DNA from: Cyanobacterium aponinum PCC 10605
GTDB lineage: Bacteria > Cyanobacteriota > Cyanobacteriia > Cyanobacteriales > Cyanobacteriaceae
DNA: 64,000 bases
Assembly: GCF_000317675.1 (NCBI RefSeq)
Contig: NC_019776.1
Coordinates: 1,240,001-1,304,000 of the forward strand
Direction of reading: 5' to 3'
The position numbers and the translations under genes were made by a program. Numbering within the stretch: the first letter of the stretch is position 1; each line of letters opens with the position of its first letter. Shown here in pieces: positions 52,804 to 62,385 of the stretch. Under the pieces are notes generated by a model that saw only the letters and a program-made list of their open reading frames with translations, made no database searches and was not told where the DNA came from.

Positions 52804-53940
52804 TTATTCTTCGGGATAAATATTAGTAATCACTCTGGTACTATTATCTCCTTGGACAGTAATATTTTTATCTCTGAGATTGCCCCATGCTTTAATACCT
52901 TTTAAGTTTAAATCGGGATTTAATTGACTATAATAAACATTTCCTTCTGCATTAATTTCCTCATTATCCACATTCCAAAGCATTTTATCTGCATAAATTT
53001 CTGACTCCTTATCTTTTGTTTCTCCGTAAATTCCTTCTTGTAAATAAACCTGATTTTCCTCCAAGTTAAATTTAACAAAATTGGCGGTTAAAGTAGTTCC
53101 TTTGTCTGGTTGTATCAACTTAGTTGGTTGATTAGATTCCATGATGCGATCGCCATAATACCAAACAACACGATTTGTTGCCGCTTGCAGAGAAGGCTTA
53201 ATAGATTGATACTCCACATTCCCACTTATGACGGCTACGCTATTATTCAAATCAACTTCTACTTGTTGGCTATTTAGTTTATCCGTGATAATTTTTTCAT
53301 CAAAACGAATCATATTTAAAGGCTTATTACCAATCACTTTATCTTGAGGGATTCGCCAATATAAATGTTCCGTAGTTAATTGTAAAGTTGGCTTATTTGT
53401 GGTTGCGAAAACATCTTTACTTAACTCTAAAACCTGATTTTTAGTATTATATATTCCTTCCTTTGCCGTCACCACTAATTTTTCATGACTAGCCTTAATT
53501 TTATCTTTTCCCGTTACAACCAAAAAATTATCCTCTGGTTTCCAAACTACTTCTTCTCCTCTAAATTCAGCTTTATTCCGAGGATCAATAACTAAAATAT
53601 TGCCCTCTAAAAAAATTTCCTTACCTTCTTTTGTTACCTCTCCTCTATCGGCTTTCACTTTCAAAATAATCTCATTATTTTCAAATAAATTACCTACTAT
53701 TTCTTCGATTTTTGCACTTTGATTATCTTGAGCATAAATTGCTTTTTCCGTACTAATTCTCCAAAGAGTATTACCATCAGCATTAGACTGTTCAATAGTA
53801 GAGTTGTAAAGAACTAAACCTTGTTCAACTTCCCTATTCGCTTCATTATCATTAACTTCTTGAGGAGGTTGACTATTTCCCTGACAACTAACTAAGAAAA
53901 AGCACAAGCAAAGAAAAGCAAAAGATTTTTTAATGAACAT
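52804..53940 (-). CDS. lptC: LPS export ABC transporter periplasmic protein LptC
   Basis: LptC joins the LptBFG inner-membrane transporter to the periplasmic bridge that carries lipopolysaccharide. These 378 residues begin with a lipoprotein-type signal (LCLCFFLVSCQGNSQ, Cys19). A long beta-jellyroll of repeated strands follows, for example LYNSTIEQSNADGNTLWRIS, GEVTKEGKEIFLEGNILVID and VEVDLNNSVAVISGNVEY. It is much longer than the E. coli protein (191 residues), as in other cyanobacteria, where LptA-like repeats are added. Def lies 58 bases upstream and the DUF4359-like gene downstream, on the same strand. Confidence 0.82.
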   Translation of the reverse strand: MFIKKSFAFLCLCFFLVSCQGNSQPPQEVNDNEANREVEQGLVLYNSTIEQSNADGNTLWRISTEKAIYAQDNQSAKIEEIVGNLFENNEIILKVKADRGEVTKEGKEIFLEGNILVIDPRNKAEFRGEEVVWKPEDNFLVVTGKDKIKASHEKLVVTAKEGIYNTKNQVLELSKDVFATTNKPTLQLTTEHLYWRIPQDKVIGNKPLNMIRFDEKIITDKLNSQQVEVDLNNSVAVISGNVEYQSIKPSLQAATNRVVWYYGDRIMESNQPTKLIQPDKGTTLTANFVKFNLEENQVYLQEGIYGETKDKESEIYADKMLWNVDNEEINAEGNVYYSQLNPDLNLKGIKAWGNLRDKNITVQGDNSTRVITNIYPEE

Positions 53941-53998
53941 TATTTGTTTTCAATAAGCCTTAAAATTGTTAACTAAAAATAAATCAAAACTGAAAATT

Positions 53999-54547
53999 TC
54001 ATATCAAAGATTTATCCAGTTTTAGCTGTGCCTCCGACATCAAATCCTCTTGAAGATGATCCACAAAAAGAATGCCATTAAGATGATCTAATTCATGTTG
54101 AATAATTCTAGCGATAAAATTATTATATTGTTTTCGATGCCATTGACCATCACGGGTAAAATATTCTACCTCTATATCTCGATAACGGGCAACCATGCCT
54201 CTTTTTTGCCTAACACTTAAACATCCTTCTTCCTTTATCACTATCTCTTGAGAATGGCTAACAATCAAGGGATTTATCATGGCAAACGGTGACATATAAG
54301 GTGCGTCAGGATAACGAATATTGGGATGAGAAGCCACGACAATGATTCTTTTTGATATTCCCACTTGAGGGGCAGCAATGCCAACACCGTGAGACTTGAG
54401 AGTTAAATCTAATAATTCATCGATGAGATTTTGTGTTTCTTGGCAGTGAATATCTTCAACTTCTTGTGCAATTTCCCTTAAAACTGGTTCACCTATTTGT
54501 AAAATTTCCTTGATCATAATCACATTTTGAAAACCATTATTTAACAA
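53999..54547 (-). CDS. def: Peptide deformylase
   Basis: This enzyme removes the formyl group from new proteins. All three family motifs are present: GVGIAAPQVG, EEGCLSV (metal Cys) and HELDHLNG (two metal His and the catalytic Glu). The first ATG gives an extra ten residues (MLNNGFQNVI). The second, at 54517 (MIKEILQIGEPVLRE), matches the usual N terminus and is probably the true start. At 172-182 residues it has the normal length. It may share a transcript with lptC 58 bases downstream. Confidence 0.95.
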   Translation of the reverse strand: MLNNGFQNVIMIKEILQIGEPVLREIAQEVEDIHCQETQNLIDELLDLTLKSHGVGIAAPQVGISKRIIVVASHPNIRYPDAPYMSPFAMINPLIVSHSQEIVIKEEGCLSVRQKRGMVARYRDIEVEYFTRDGQWHRKQYNNFIARIIQHELDHLNGILFVDHLQEDLMSEAQLKLDKSLI

Positions 54548-54721
54548 CCAATTATCTGTCCTAGTATATCGTTTTCCCTAATCACATCAACTGAATGTAT
54601 AAACCAACCGCATTACCTGACTATTATTGGTATCGAGCAACACAAATTTTTCCAAACTTCTTTTTATACTTCTCTTAATTATTTCTTAATTTTTTCTTAA
54701 ATAACTGGTGTGAGGTCTTCA

Positions 54722-56308
54722 ATGTCGAAAAAAAATATCTATTGCCTAGCCACAGTTTTAAGTGTCTTAGCAAATCCCGCTATTACCCAAGAAACTCTAT
54801 ACAGTTTCAATGAACCAGATTCGATGGCACAAATTAATTCCGTGTCACAATTGAGAGATGTTTCTCCTACTGATTGGGCATTTGAAGCCTTAAGAAGTTT
54901 GGTTGAGCGTTATGGTTGTATTGTTGGCTATCCCGATCGCACCTACCGAGGAAATAGAGCCTTAAGTAGATACGAGTTTGCCGCAGGTTTAAACGCTTGT
55001 ATGCAACAAATGGAAAGACTTATTGCCCAAAGTGAAAGCGTGTTAAAAGAAGATATAGAAACCCTCAAACGCTTGATGGCAGAATTTGAAACAGAATTAG
55101 CCGCCCTTGGTACAAGAGTTGACAACCTCGAAGGAAGAGTGGCATTTTTAGAAGATCATCAATTTTCTACTACCACCAAACTAGGAGGAGAAGTTACTTT
55201 TACCCTTGCTCAAGCCTTTGGTGATAAAGTTACTAATCCAAATACTGGTATTAGCGAAGATTTAGACACTCAGGCAGTTTTAACTACTAGAGTAAGACTT
55301 CAATTAGCCACCAGTTTTACAGGTAAAGATGTGTTATTCACTCGCTTAACGGCGGGTAATTTAGGAGCATCTTTTGCGGGTCAAACCTTCACCGATGAAG
55401 GGCGTTTTGCTTATGATGGACAGTTAAACAATGACGTTACAATCGATCGTCTTCATTACTACTTTCCTATTAACGACAATCTCAGAATGTTTGTTATGGC
55501 AAGTTTAGGGGGACACCACTTCTACGCAGACACCTTTAACCCCGGTTTAGAAGCAGGAGGAGGAGCAAACGGTGCATTGTCTCGATTTGCAGAAAGAAAC
55601 CCCTTATATCGTCTTGGTTTAGGTGGTCAAGGAGTAGGTTTCCGATACAAACTAGGCACTAACTTTGAACTATCCGCAGGTTACTTAGCAAGAGGAGGAA
55701 ATGACCCTTCCGAGGGGCGAGGTTTATTCAATGGTAATTACTCCGCTATGGGGCAATTAGTCTATAAACCCACTGACAGAATTAAATTTGGTTTTAGCTA
55801 TTTAAACGGCTATGATCCTAACGGAGTGGGTTCCGCATTTTCCTTCGGAGGTACGGGAACAAGATTTGCCAACTTACAATTAACAGGTTTAGGAGTTCCT
55901 AACCGACCAATTTCTAGCAATTCCTATGGCTTACAAGGTCAATTTGATATTACTCCTAATTTCAGTCTTCGGGCTTGGGGGGGTTATACTTCCGCCAAAC
56001 TAATCGGCTTGGGTGAAGGAGAAATTTGGAACTATGCCCTTGCTTTAGCCTTCCCAGATTTAGGAAAAGAAGGAAGCATGGGGGCAATTATCGTTGGTGC
56101 TGAACCCTATTTAGGGGGTTTAGATGTACCTCAAAATCCTCGCTTAATCAACGATACTCCTTTACACGTGGAAGTTTCTTATAAATATCCTCTGACGGAT
56201 AATATTACACTAACTCCCGGTTTAATTGTTTTAGCGGCACCGAATCAAAATAGTGGCAGAAATGATCCTATTTATATAGGTACTATTAGAACAACCTTTA
56301 CCTTTTAA
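54722..56308 (+). CDS. SLH-domain outer-membrane porin (OprB/iron-uptake porin family)
   Basis: This is a major cyanobacterial outer-membrane channel for small solutes or inorganic iron. A signal peptide (ending near TQE) is followed by an SLH domain (about 40-105: SQLRDVSPTDWAFEALRSLVERYGCIVGYPD then YEFAAGL). This domain holds the protein to peptidoglycan-linked polymer. Next comes a coiled coil (about 110-145) and a beta-barrel up to the terminal Phe (TIRTTFTF). At 528 residues it has the family length. GTG at 54710 also opens the frame; the ATG at 54722 gives a cleaner signal. It is monocistronic. Confidence 0.9.
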   Translation: MSKKNIYCLATVLSVLANPAITQETLYSFNEPDSMAQINSVSQLRDVSPTDWAFEALRSLVERYGCIVGYPDRTYRGNRALSRYEFAAGLNACMQQMERLIAQSESVLKEDIETLKRLMAEFETELAALGTRVDNLEGRVAFLEDHQFSTTTKLGGEVTFTLAQAFGDKVTNPNTGISEDLDTQAVLTTRVRLQLATSFTGKDVLFTRLTAGNLGASFAGQTFTDEGRFAYDGQLNNDVTIDRLHYYFPINDNLRMFVMASLGGHHFYADTFNPGLEAGGGANGALSRFAERNPLYRLGLGGQGVGFRYKLGTNFELSAGYLARGGNDPSEGRGLFNGNYSAMGQLVYKPTDRIKFGFSYLNGYDPNGVGSAFSFGGTGTRFANLQLTGLGVPNRPISSNSYGLQGQFDITPNFSLRAWGGYTSAKLIGLGEGEIWNYALALAFPDLGKEGSMGAIIVGAEPYLGGLDVPQNPRLINDTPLHVEVSYKYPLTDNITLTPGLIVLAAPNQNSGRNDPIYIGTIRTTFTF

Positions 56309-56484
56309 TTGCCCCTACTCGCTCCTTATACTAATAGCCTAGATGAGTTCAGGTATTGGAGAGTAATAAGCAATAAATAATAAGTAATGAGAAAGGGAGA
56401 TGAGTTAGGGATTGGGGGTTTTTAATTATTCACTATTCACTAATCATCTTTATCCTTTCCATTTTCCTAAGTCCATAACTCAGG

Positions 56485-57387
56485 TTAATTAAAATTTTCC
56501 AGATTTTGGTAAGCATTAATCATCCCCTGAGCGCCTTGATTATATCCTTCTCCTTCATTTAATTCAGCACTAACTTGAAATAACTGATTAGCTAACTCTA
56601 CGCCGGGTAAATGCCTATCTTGAAGAGTTTCTTGTATTAAACGTAAGTCTTTTAATATATGCTTAATCATGAATCCGGGTTCAAAATCTTCCTCAATAAT
56701 TTTTTTGCCTAGATTACTCAATGCCCAAGAACCAGCCGCTCCCGTGCTACAAACTTTTACAATCAAGTTGGGATCTATGTTTTGAACTTGGGCTAATTTC
56801 ATCGCCTCGCATAAGGCTACCATATGCAAACTAGCTAAAACCTGATTACATAATTTTACCCCTTGTCCACTGCCTACATCCCCACAGTGAGTAATATTTT
56901 TTCCCATAATCTCTAAATAGGGTAAACATTCTCTAAAGTCTTTTTCTTTTCCCCCTACCATAATTGTTAAAGTGCCTTGTTGAGCTCCTATATCCCCACC
57001 AGAAATAGGGGCATCTAAGAAACGAATTTGTTTTTTCTCTAATTGACTGGCAATGTTTTTCACTGCCGTTGAGCCAATGGTGCTAAAGTCAACAACTAAG
57101 CTGTTTGGAGGAGCAAAATTAATTACCCCTGACTCTGACAATAAAACTTCTTCCACATCTGGCACATCTCCTAAACAAGTAAAAATTATTTCGGCGGATT
57201 CTACTGCTTCGGCAATGGTATCAACCATTGTTAAAGATGATTCTTGTAATAGAGGTTGTATATGAGGGCGATTTTTAGTGCGATTCCACACTTTAATCTG
57301 ACATGGGGCATTCGCTAAATTTTTTGCCATTGGTGCTCCCATTACTCCTAATCCTAAAAATGCTAGTTGATGATTCATGATTAACAC
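56485..57387 (-). CDS. Beta-hydroxyacid dehydrogenase (3-hydroxyisobutyrate/tartronate semialdehyde reductase family)
   Basis: This is an NAD(P)-dependent enzyme of 300 residues with GLGVMGAPMAKNL (dinucleotide fold), the DAPISGGDIGAQQGTLTIMVGG signature and the catalytic Lys in GVKLCNQVL. It belongs to the family that includes 3-hydroxyisobutyrate dehydrogenase, GlxR and succinic-semialdehyde reductase (GLYR). Substrate is not defined; in cyanobacteria a glyoxylate or succinate semialdehyde role is plausible. The ATG at residue 4 (57378) is the better start, since the first one overlaps the stop codon of the PPK2 gene. Its own stop lies in a TTAA next to a lone AACCTGAGTT repeat end. Confidence 0.87.
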   Translation of the reverse strand: MLIMNHQLAFLGLGVMGAPMAKNLANAPCQIKVWNRTKNRPHIQPLLQESSLTMVDTIAEAVESAEIIFTCLGDVPDVEEVLLSESGVINFAPPNSLVVDFSTIGSTAVKNIASQLEKKQIRFLDAPISGGDIGAQQGTLTIMVGGKEKDFRECLPYLEIMGKNITHCGDVGSGQGVKLCNQVLASLHMVALCEAMKLAQVQNIDPNLIVKVCSTGAAGSWALSNLGKKIIEEDFEPGFMIKHILKDLRLIQETLQDRHLPGVELANQLFQVSAELNEGEGYNQGAQGMINAYQNLENFN

Positions 57388-58868
57388 TAACTAATCTTAT
57401 TTTTGATGGCGTTGACTACAGTTTCTAATACATGAACCCTAGCATAATATTTATCATTCCCGGGTACAACTGTCCAAGGGGCAAGGGCTGTGCTAGTACG
57501 TGCGATCGCTTGATTTACTGCCACATCATACAAATCCCATTTTTCTCGGTTGCGCCAATCTTCTTCTGTTAGTTTATAACGTTTATAGGGGTCTTCTTTT
57601 CGATCTTGAAAACGGTTTAATTGTTCTTCTGGGCTGATATGTAGCCAGAATTTTAAAACAATATAGTTTGATGTAGCTAATTGAGCTTCAAATTCATTAA
57701 TTTCTCTGTAGGCTCTCCGCCATTCTATCTCCGTGGCAAATCCTTCTATTCTTTCTACTAAGACTCTACCATACCAACTGCGATCGCATATACCAATTTT
57801 TCCTAAAGCTGGTAAACTACGCCAAAAACGCCAAAGATAATGATGTTTTTTTTCTTCATCGGTGGGGGCGGCAAAGGTGTGAACTTCATAACTACGGGGG
57901 TCTAAAATATCGGTAACACGCTTAATCGCTCCTCCTTTCCCGGCGGCATCCCAACCTTCAAATAATAGTAAAACCCCGATATTATGTTCATAAATATCTT
58001 TTTGTAATTGTCTGAGTTGCACTTGATATTTTTTTAATTTAGTTTTATATTCATCCTTTGGCAAGTGTAAAGTTAAATCAGTTTGCCCTAAATAATCAGG
58101 CTCAGTGGGTAATAATTGACTTTGGGGGGCAGAAGATGGGGTTGCGGTGATAATTTCTCTTTTGGCTAAACCTTCTCGGATAGTAGCAACTAATTGCGTT
58201 AAAACCTTCATTTTTGCCCAACGTTGACAATCTGCCTCCACTAAAACCCATGGTGCAAATCCAGTGCTAGTATAAATCAACATTTCCTCCGCTAAATGAC
58301 TATATTCTTCGTAATTTTTTACTTGTTGCCAGTCTTCTTTGCGCACTCGCCACGATTCTAGTTCGTCTTTTTCGTATTTTTTAAGACGGTTTTTAAGTTC
58401 TTTTTTGCTAACATGAAGCCAATATTTAGCAACTACCGTCCCATCTTCTACCAACTGTCTTTCAAAAGCATTAATATCCCTCATTATCAATGGCACTCTT
58501 TCATCTTCTAGGCGCTTAAATAACCTGTCTTCTAACACGTGGGTGTACCAACTATGGTAAAAAATACCAATACTCCCTACTGGGGGAAGTTTCTGCCAAA
58601 AACGCCAAAGAAAGGGGTATTGTTTTTCCTGCTCTGAGGGTGAAAAGATAGGATGAACCGTAAAACCACGAGGATCCATGTAGTTTGTCATTTGCTTTAC
58701 TAATTCCCCTTTTCCTGCGGCCGCCCACCCTTCTAAAACAACGATGATAGGCATTTTTTGTAACCAACAAATATTTTGGAGCGATCGCAACTCTCGCATT
58801 AATTCTTCTATTTTGTAGCGGTAGGTATCTTTATCAAGAGAGTTACTTAAATCAAGGTTATCTAACAT
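57387..58868 (-). CDS. Double-domain polyphosphate kinase 2 (polyphosphate:AMP phosphotransferase)
   Basis: Two PPK2 domains in tandem (about 10-235 and 270-490), each with its own Walker A loop (VLEGWAAAGKGELVKQ and LFEGWDAAGKGGAIKR) and a Walker B-like Asp near the DR-x-W-Y element (present as CDRSWYGRVLVE in domain 2). In other two-domain PPK2 proteins this architecture phosphorylates AMP to ADP with polyphosphate. Domain 1 has HSWYTHVLEDR instead of the DRSWY form, so it may be less active, as usual for the family. It is joined to the dehydrogenase gene by overlapping ends. Confidence 0.87.
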   Translation of the reverse strand: MLDNLDLSNSLDKDTYRYKIEELMRELRSLQNICWLQKMPIIVVLEGWAAAGKGELVKQMTNYMDPRGFTVHPIFSPSEQEKQYPFLWRFWQKLPPVGSIGIFYHSWYTHVLEDRLFKRLEDERVPLIMRDINAFERQLVEDGTVVAKYWLHVSKKELKNRLKKYEKDELESWRVRKEDWQQVKNYEEYSHLAEEMLIYTSTGFAPWVLVEADCQRWAKMKVLTQLVATIREGLAKREIITATPSSAPQSQLLPTEPDYLGQTDLTLHLPKDEYKTKLKKYQVQLRQLQKDIYEHNIGVLLLFEGWDAAGKGGAIKRVTDILDPRSYEVHTFAAPTDEEKKHHYLWRFWRSLPALGKIGICDRSWYGRVLVERIEGFATEIEWRRAYREINEFEAQLATSNYIVLKFWLHISPEEQLNRFQDRKEDPYKRYKLTEEDWRNREKWDLYDVAVNQAIARTSTALAPWTVVPGNDKYYARVHVLETVVNAIKNKIS

Positions 58869-59093
58869 TTAAAAACTTTATTCTACATTCTATTTTCAAA
58901 TATATAGTTTATTTTGTTGATACTAATTCATTCTTAATTAATTCTTAACACAAACAAATCAAGGTTTCAGGTGTTGGGAAGAAAGTAAGCAGTCATGATT
59001 AGAGAGAAAGGGTGATGAGGTGATGGGGTGAGAGGGGGAAACAAGTAATGAGTTTTTAATTATTAATTATTCACTATTCACTATTCACTATTC

Positions 59094-59897
59094 TTAATTT
59101 TTAATTCCCGTATCACTTACCCCTTGAATAAACTGTTTTTGACCGAAGATAAATAAGATAATGACGGGAATAGTAGCAATTATTACCGCCGCCATGAGTA
59201 ACGACCAATTACTGGTAAATTGTTCTTGAAAGGATGCTAAGGCTAATTGTACTGTGGTTAAGTTAGGGGTGTTAGTAAATACTAGAGGTTTAAATAAATC
59301 ATTCCACTCCCCGATAAAGGTAAATAGGGAAAGAGTTATTATCGCCGGTTTTGCTAAAGGGAATAAAATCTGCCAGATAATTTGTAAGGAGTTTGCACCA
59401 TCTAGGGTTGCCGCTTCTTCTAATTCCACGGGAATAGAAATAAAATATTGACGCATCAAAAAAATACCGAAACCACTGGCGGCAGAAGGCAATATTAACG
59501 CCCAATAAGTATTGATTAAATGTCCCCATTTTAAGATTAAAAAAATCGGAATTACTAATACTTGAAAAGGAATAATTAATGTAGATATAATAAGTAAAAT
59601 AATAAAGTTTTTTCCTCTAAATTTTAGTCTAGCTAAAGCGTAACCTGCCAAAGTGGAAGTAATTACTTGAAAAAAAACAGATGCGATCGCAACCAATCCA
59701 GAGTTAGCAAAAGCTAATAAAAAATTGCCTTTTTCCCATGCCAACTGATAATATTGGAAAGTAAATTTAGACTCAGTTCCTGTTGAAAAAAAAGAAGTAT
59801 ATAAAATAAAAATAAAGGGAGATAAAATAATAATTAATCCCCCAAATAATAAGATAAAACTAAAGATTTTAAATGTCGAATTAGTAAACTTATCCAT
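59094..59897 (-). CDS. Carbohydrate ABC transporter permease, MalG type
   Basis: This is an inner-membrane permease of 267 residues with six hydrophobic segments. The EAA loop is near residue 170 (EEAATLDGANSLQIIWQILFPLAKPA), the contact site for the ATPase. The family takes up sugars or glucosylglycerol-like solutes and normally works with a MalF-type permease encoded just upstream. Here the upstream 431 bases hold no gene and the next gene is aar on the same strand, so its partner must be elsewhere. Confidence 0.87.
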   Translation of the reverse strand: MDKFTNSTFKIFSFILLFGGLIIILSPFIFILYTSFFSTGTESKFTFQYYQLAWEKGNFLLAFANSGLVAIASVFFQVITSTLAGYALARLKFRGKNFIILLIISTLIIPFQVLVIPIFLILKWGHLINTYWALILPSAASGFGIFLMRQYFISIPVELEEAATLDGANSLQIIWQILFPLAKPAIITLSLFTFIGEWNDLFKPLVFTNTPNLTTVQLALASFQEQFTSNWSLLMAAVIIATIPVIILFIFGQKQFIQGVSDTGIKN

Positions 59898-60328
59898 AAA
59901 AATTGATTCTCATGAGGGATAAGGTAATAAATGGGGATACAGAGAGTGGGTTGGGGGAAGTAATCAGGAGTCAGGAGTTGGGGTGTTAGGAAGAAATTAA
60001 CTGTTGCAATAGTTTTTTGTCTAAATTGCTAATTGTAATTGAAATCTATTCACTAACTGCTTTTTACCCAAGGTTTTTTCATTCTCAAAAATGTCTATTT
60101 TTGAAACTAATAAATAGTAACAGATACAGGAGTTTTTAAGTATTAATTAATCAATTATTAAGAAAAAACGCTCCCCTCTACTGTGGGAGAGGGGGTGGGG
60201 GTGAGGGCCAGATAATTTTGCCCTGACTTTGAAAAAACCCTGCTTTTTACCCCTATCAAAAAAATTAAACCTAATATCCAGTCACCTGATACTTAATACC
60301 TGAAACTTCCTAAAGTCGAAAATTTCTG
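59898..60328. other. Intergenic stretch without a gene
   Basis: This 431-base stretch contains degenerate repeats (CCTGATACTTAATACCTGAA type) and a G-rich run (GGGAGAGGGGGTGGGGGTGA at about 60188). No reading frame, RNA or clear promoter was found. Confidence 0.5.
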
Positions 60329-61354
60329 TTAGGAAAAAGTTAAAAGAGGTTTAAAGCCGTGCTTAACAGAGGCTTCGCCGATTTGTTCCATTTTTTCGAC
60401 ACTAATTTGGTTTCTTCCCCAAGAAAAATTAGTGTGCCATTTCTCAAACTCTAACAACATAGCCTCAGCAAAACAAGCAAACATTTGTCTCCCGGGTATA
60501 TCCATATTGACAATTTCCATAATTTTCCAGTCAATATTTAAGGAATGTTCTACAATGCCGCCATTTAATACCTTAATATCAGGATGATTAAATTTAGTAC
60601 CCAAATTCTTCGGATAACCGCCATCAATTAATAAACAAGGTTTTTTCAAGGTTTCGTTATTAATTTCTACCCCTCTGGGCATACTGGCAACCCAAACCAC
60701 TATATCAGCTAAAGGTAAGGCTTCTTCTAAGCCCATGATTTTACCTCTACCTAAATCAGATTGTAAAAGCTCTAAACGCTCACGATTACGGGCAATCAAG
60801 AGTAAATCAGCAACATCAGTTTTTTGATTTAACCAACGACAAACAGCACTGCCAATATCACCCGTAGCACCGCATACAGCCACCGTTGCTTTACTCAAGT
60901 CAATACCCAATTGGGCGCTGGCTTGTTCTACTTGACGACAAATAATATAAGCTGTATGAGTATTACCAGTGGTAAAGCGTTCAAACTCTAATTCTACGTT
61001 ACGCACTTGCTTATTTTCCTTAAGATTGAATTCTTCAAAAATAATGGAAGAAAAACCACCGAGAGCAGTAATATTTATGTTGTGTTTTTGAGCTAATGCC
61101 ATCGCATTTAAAATTTTCCTGATTGCAGTTTTGATGCGACGACTGTTTAACATTTCTGGGAGGAAACAAGATTCGATATAACAGCCTTCAATGGTTGCCC
61201 CTGTGACGCTTTTGACTTGAAACTCATCCACTAATATGGGAGGTGCAGAACACCAAAATTCAAATCCTTCATTGGCATATTCAGAGTAGCCCAGTTTGTG
61301 AGCTTCTTTTTGAGCGTGTTCTAAGTTGGTTAAGTGACCGATGAGACCAAACAT
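60329..61354 (-). CDS. aar: Long-chain acyl-ACP reductase
   Basis: AAR reduces fatty acyl-ACP to the aldehyde used by aldehyde deformylating oxygenase to make alkanes. These 341 residues begin [20 protein letters not shown], the highly conserved cyanobacterial opening. The Rossmann loop is [17 protein letters not shown], and the Cys of [14 protein letters not shown] fits the acyl-enzyme cysteine known from Synechococcus. In most cyanobacteria the oxygenase gene (ado) lies directly upstream; here that place is taken by a 231-base spacer and a divergent S4-domain gene. Confidence 0.95.
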   Translation of the reverse strand: MFGLIGHLTNLEHAQKEAHKLGYSEYANEGFEFWCSAPPILVDEFQVKSVTGATIEGCYIESCFLPEMLNSRRIKTAIRKILNAMALAQKHNINITALGGFSSIIFEEFNLKENKQVRNVELEFERFTTGNTHTAYIICRQVEQASAQLGIDLSKATVAVCGATGDIGSAVCRWLNQKTDVADLLLIARNRERLELLQSDLGRGKIMGLEEALPLADIVVWVASMPRGVEINNETLKKPCLLIDGGYPKNLGTKFNHPDIKVLNGGIVEHSLNIDWKIMEIVNMDIPGRQMFACFAEAMLLEFEKWHTNFSWGRNQISVEKMEQIGEASVKHGFKPLLTFS

Positions 61355-61585
61355 TTAATAATATTTTACTTTAATATAATGTTTTTTTTGAAATACAGAA
61401 AGTCAATAAAAGCTAAGAATAAGTTAAGACTTTTTATCATATTACTAAAAAATGTAACAAAAAAAAGTGGTGAGTGCTGATTTCTGATAGTGACAGGGCA
61501 AAACTTAATCAATGAATGCCTAATGATAAATAACTGTCATCTCCTAGCAGGTTATAATTACTAATTGCTAATTACTAATTGAATT

Positions 61586-62365
61586 ATGTTGCCTAGAGAA
61601 GAATTATTAAAGAGAGTTGAAAATAAAGAAGATATTGCCCGTGTGATTGATAAGGCTGAAAAGGCGGTTAAAACGTGGGAGTTAGTGGTGACAGATTTTC
61701 TTTCTCCTCCTGTGTTGGCAGAGGTTAATGAAATTTTTGCTTCTCTGACAGAGGTAAAAATAGTTTGTTGGGGGGGCTATCCTCAAGCGGAAAGGCAACG
61801 GGTGGGGATTCATCGAGAGGAGGTTTATGCTGGTGTGGCCGAGATTCCTCTAATGGCTTTAGATGTCGCTGGTAATTTTCTTTTTGATACGGCTACTCAT
61901 CGAGATTTTTTGGGAGCGATTTTAGGTACGGGTATTGTTAGAGATAAAATTGGTGATATTATTGTTTTGGGTGAAAGAGGGGCGCAGGTTATCGTTACTC
62001 CCGAAATAGGGGAGTTTCTGGAAACATCTTTGACTCAAGTGCGTTCTGTACCAGTAAAAACTGGTAAGATAGATTTATCAGATTTAAAAATTCGCCCTCC
62101 GAAAAAGAAAGAAATGACTACGGTAGAGGCTTCTTTAAGGTTGGATGCGATCGCATCTTTTGGTTTTGGCATTTCCCGCAGTAAAATGGCCGATGCGATT
62201 AATAATGGAGATGTAAGGGTTAATTGGAAAGAAATTACACAACCCAGTTATAATGTCAAAGATGGCGATTTAGTCTCTTTTCGTGGTAAGGGTAGATTAG
62301 AAATAGGTGCGATCGCACTTACTAAGAAAGAACGTTATCGCATTAATTTAACAAGGTTTGTATAG
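61586..62365 (+). CDS. Photosystem II S4-domain protein (YlmH-like)
   Basis: This is an RNA-binding protein of 259 residues. An N-terminal YlmH-type domain has the pattern LPREELLKRVENKEDIARVIDKAEK and later FLGAILGTGIVRDKIGDI. An S4 domain lies at about 178-240 (RLDAIASFGFGISRSKMADA then GDVRVNW). The family is general in cyanobacteria and chloroplasts and is linked to photosystem II assembly or to ribosome rescue, as for YlmH in Firmicutes. The start is ATG after an AT-rich leader. MntP follows after 20 bases, an operon. Confidence 0.88.
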   Translation: MLPREELLKRVENKEDIARVIDKAEKAVKTWELVVTDFLSPPVLAEVNEIFASLTEVKIVCWGGYPQAERQRVGIHREEVYAGVAEIPLMALDVAGNFLFDTATHRDFLGAILGTGIVRDKIGDIIVLGERGAQVIVTPEIGEFLETSLTQVRSVPVKTGKIDLSDLKIRPPKKKEMTTVEASLRLDAIASFGFGISRSKMADAINNGDVRVNWKEITQPSYNVKDGDLVSFRGKGRLEIGAIALTKKERYRINLTRFV

Positions 62366-62385
62366 GATTTATTTAGAGATATTTA

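Noticed and set aside
62366-62385. Manganese riboswitch before mntP
   Set aside because: The 20-base gap is too short, and no yybP-ykoY-like fold is seen before the upstream gene.
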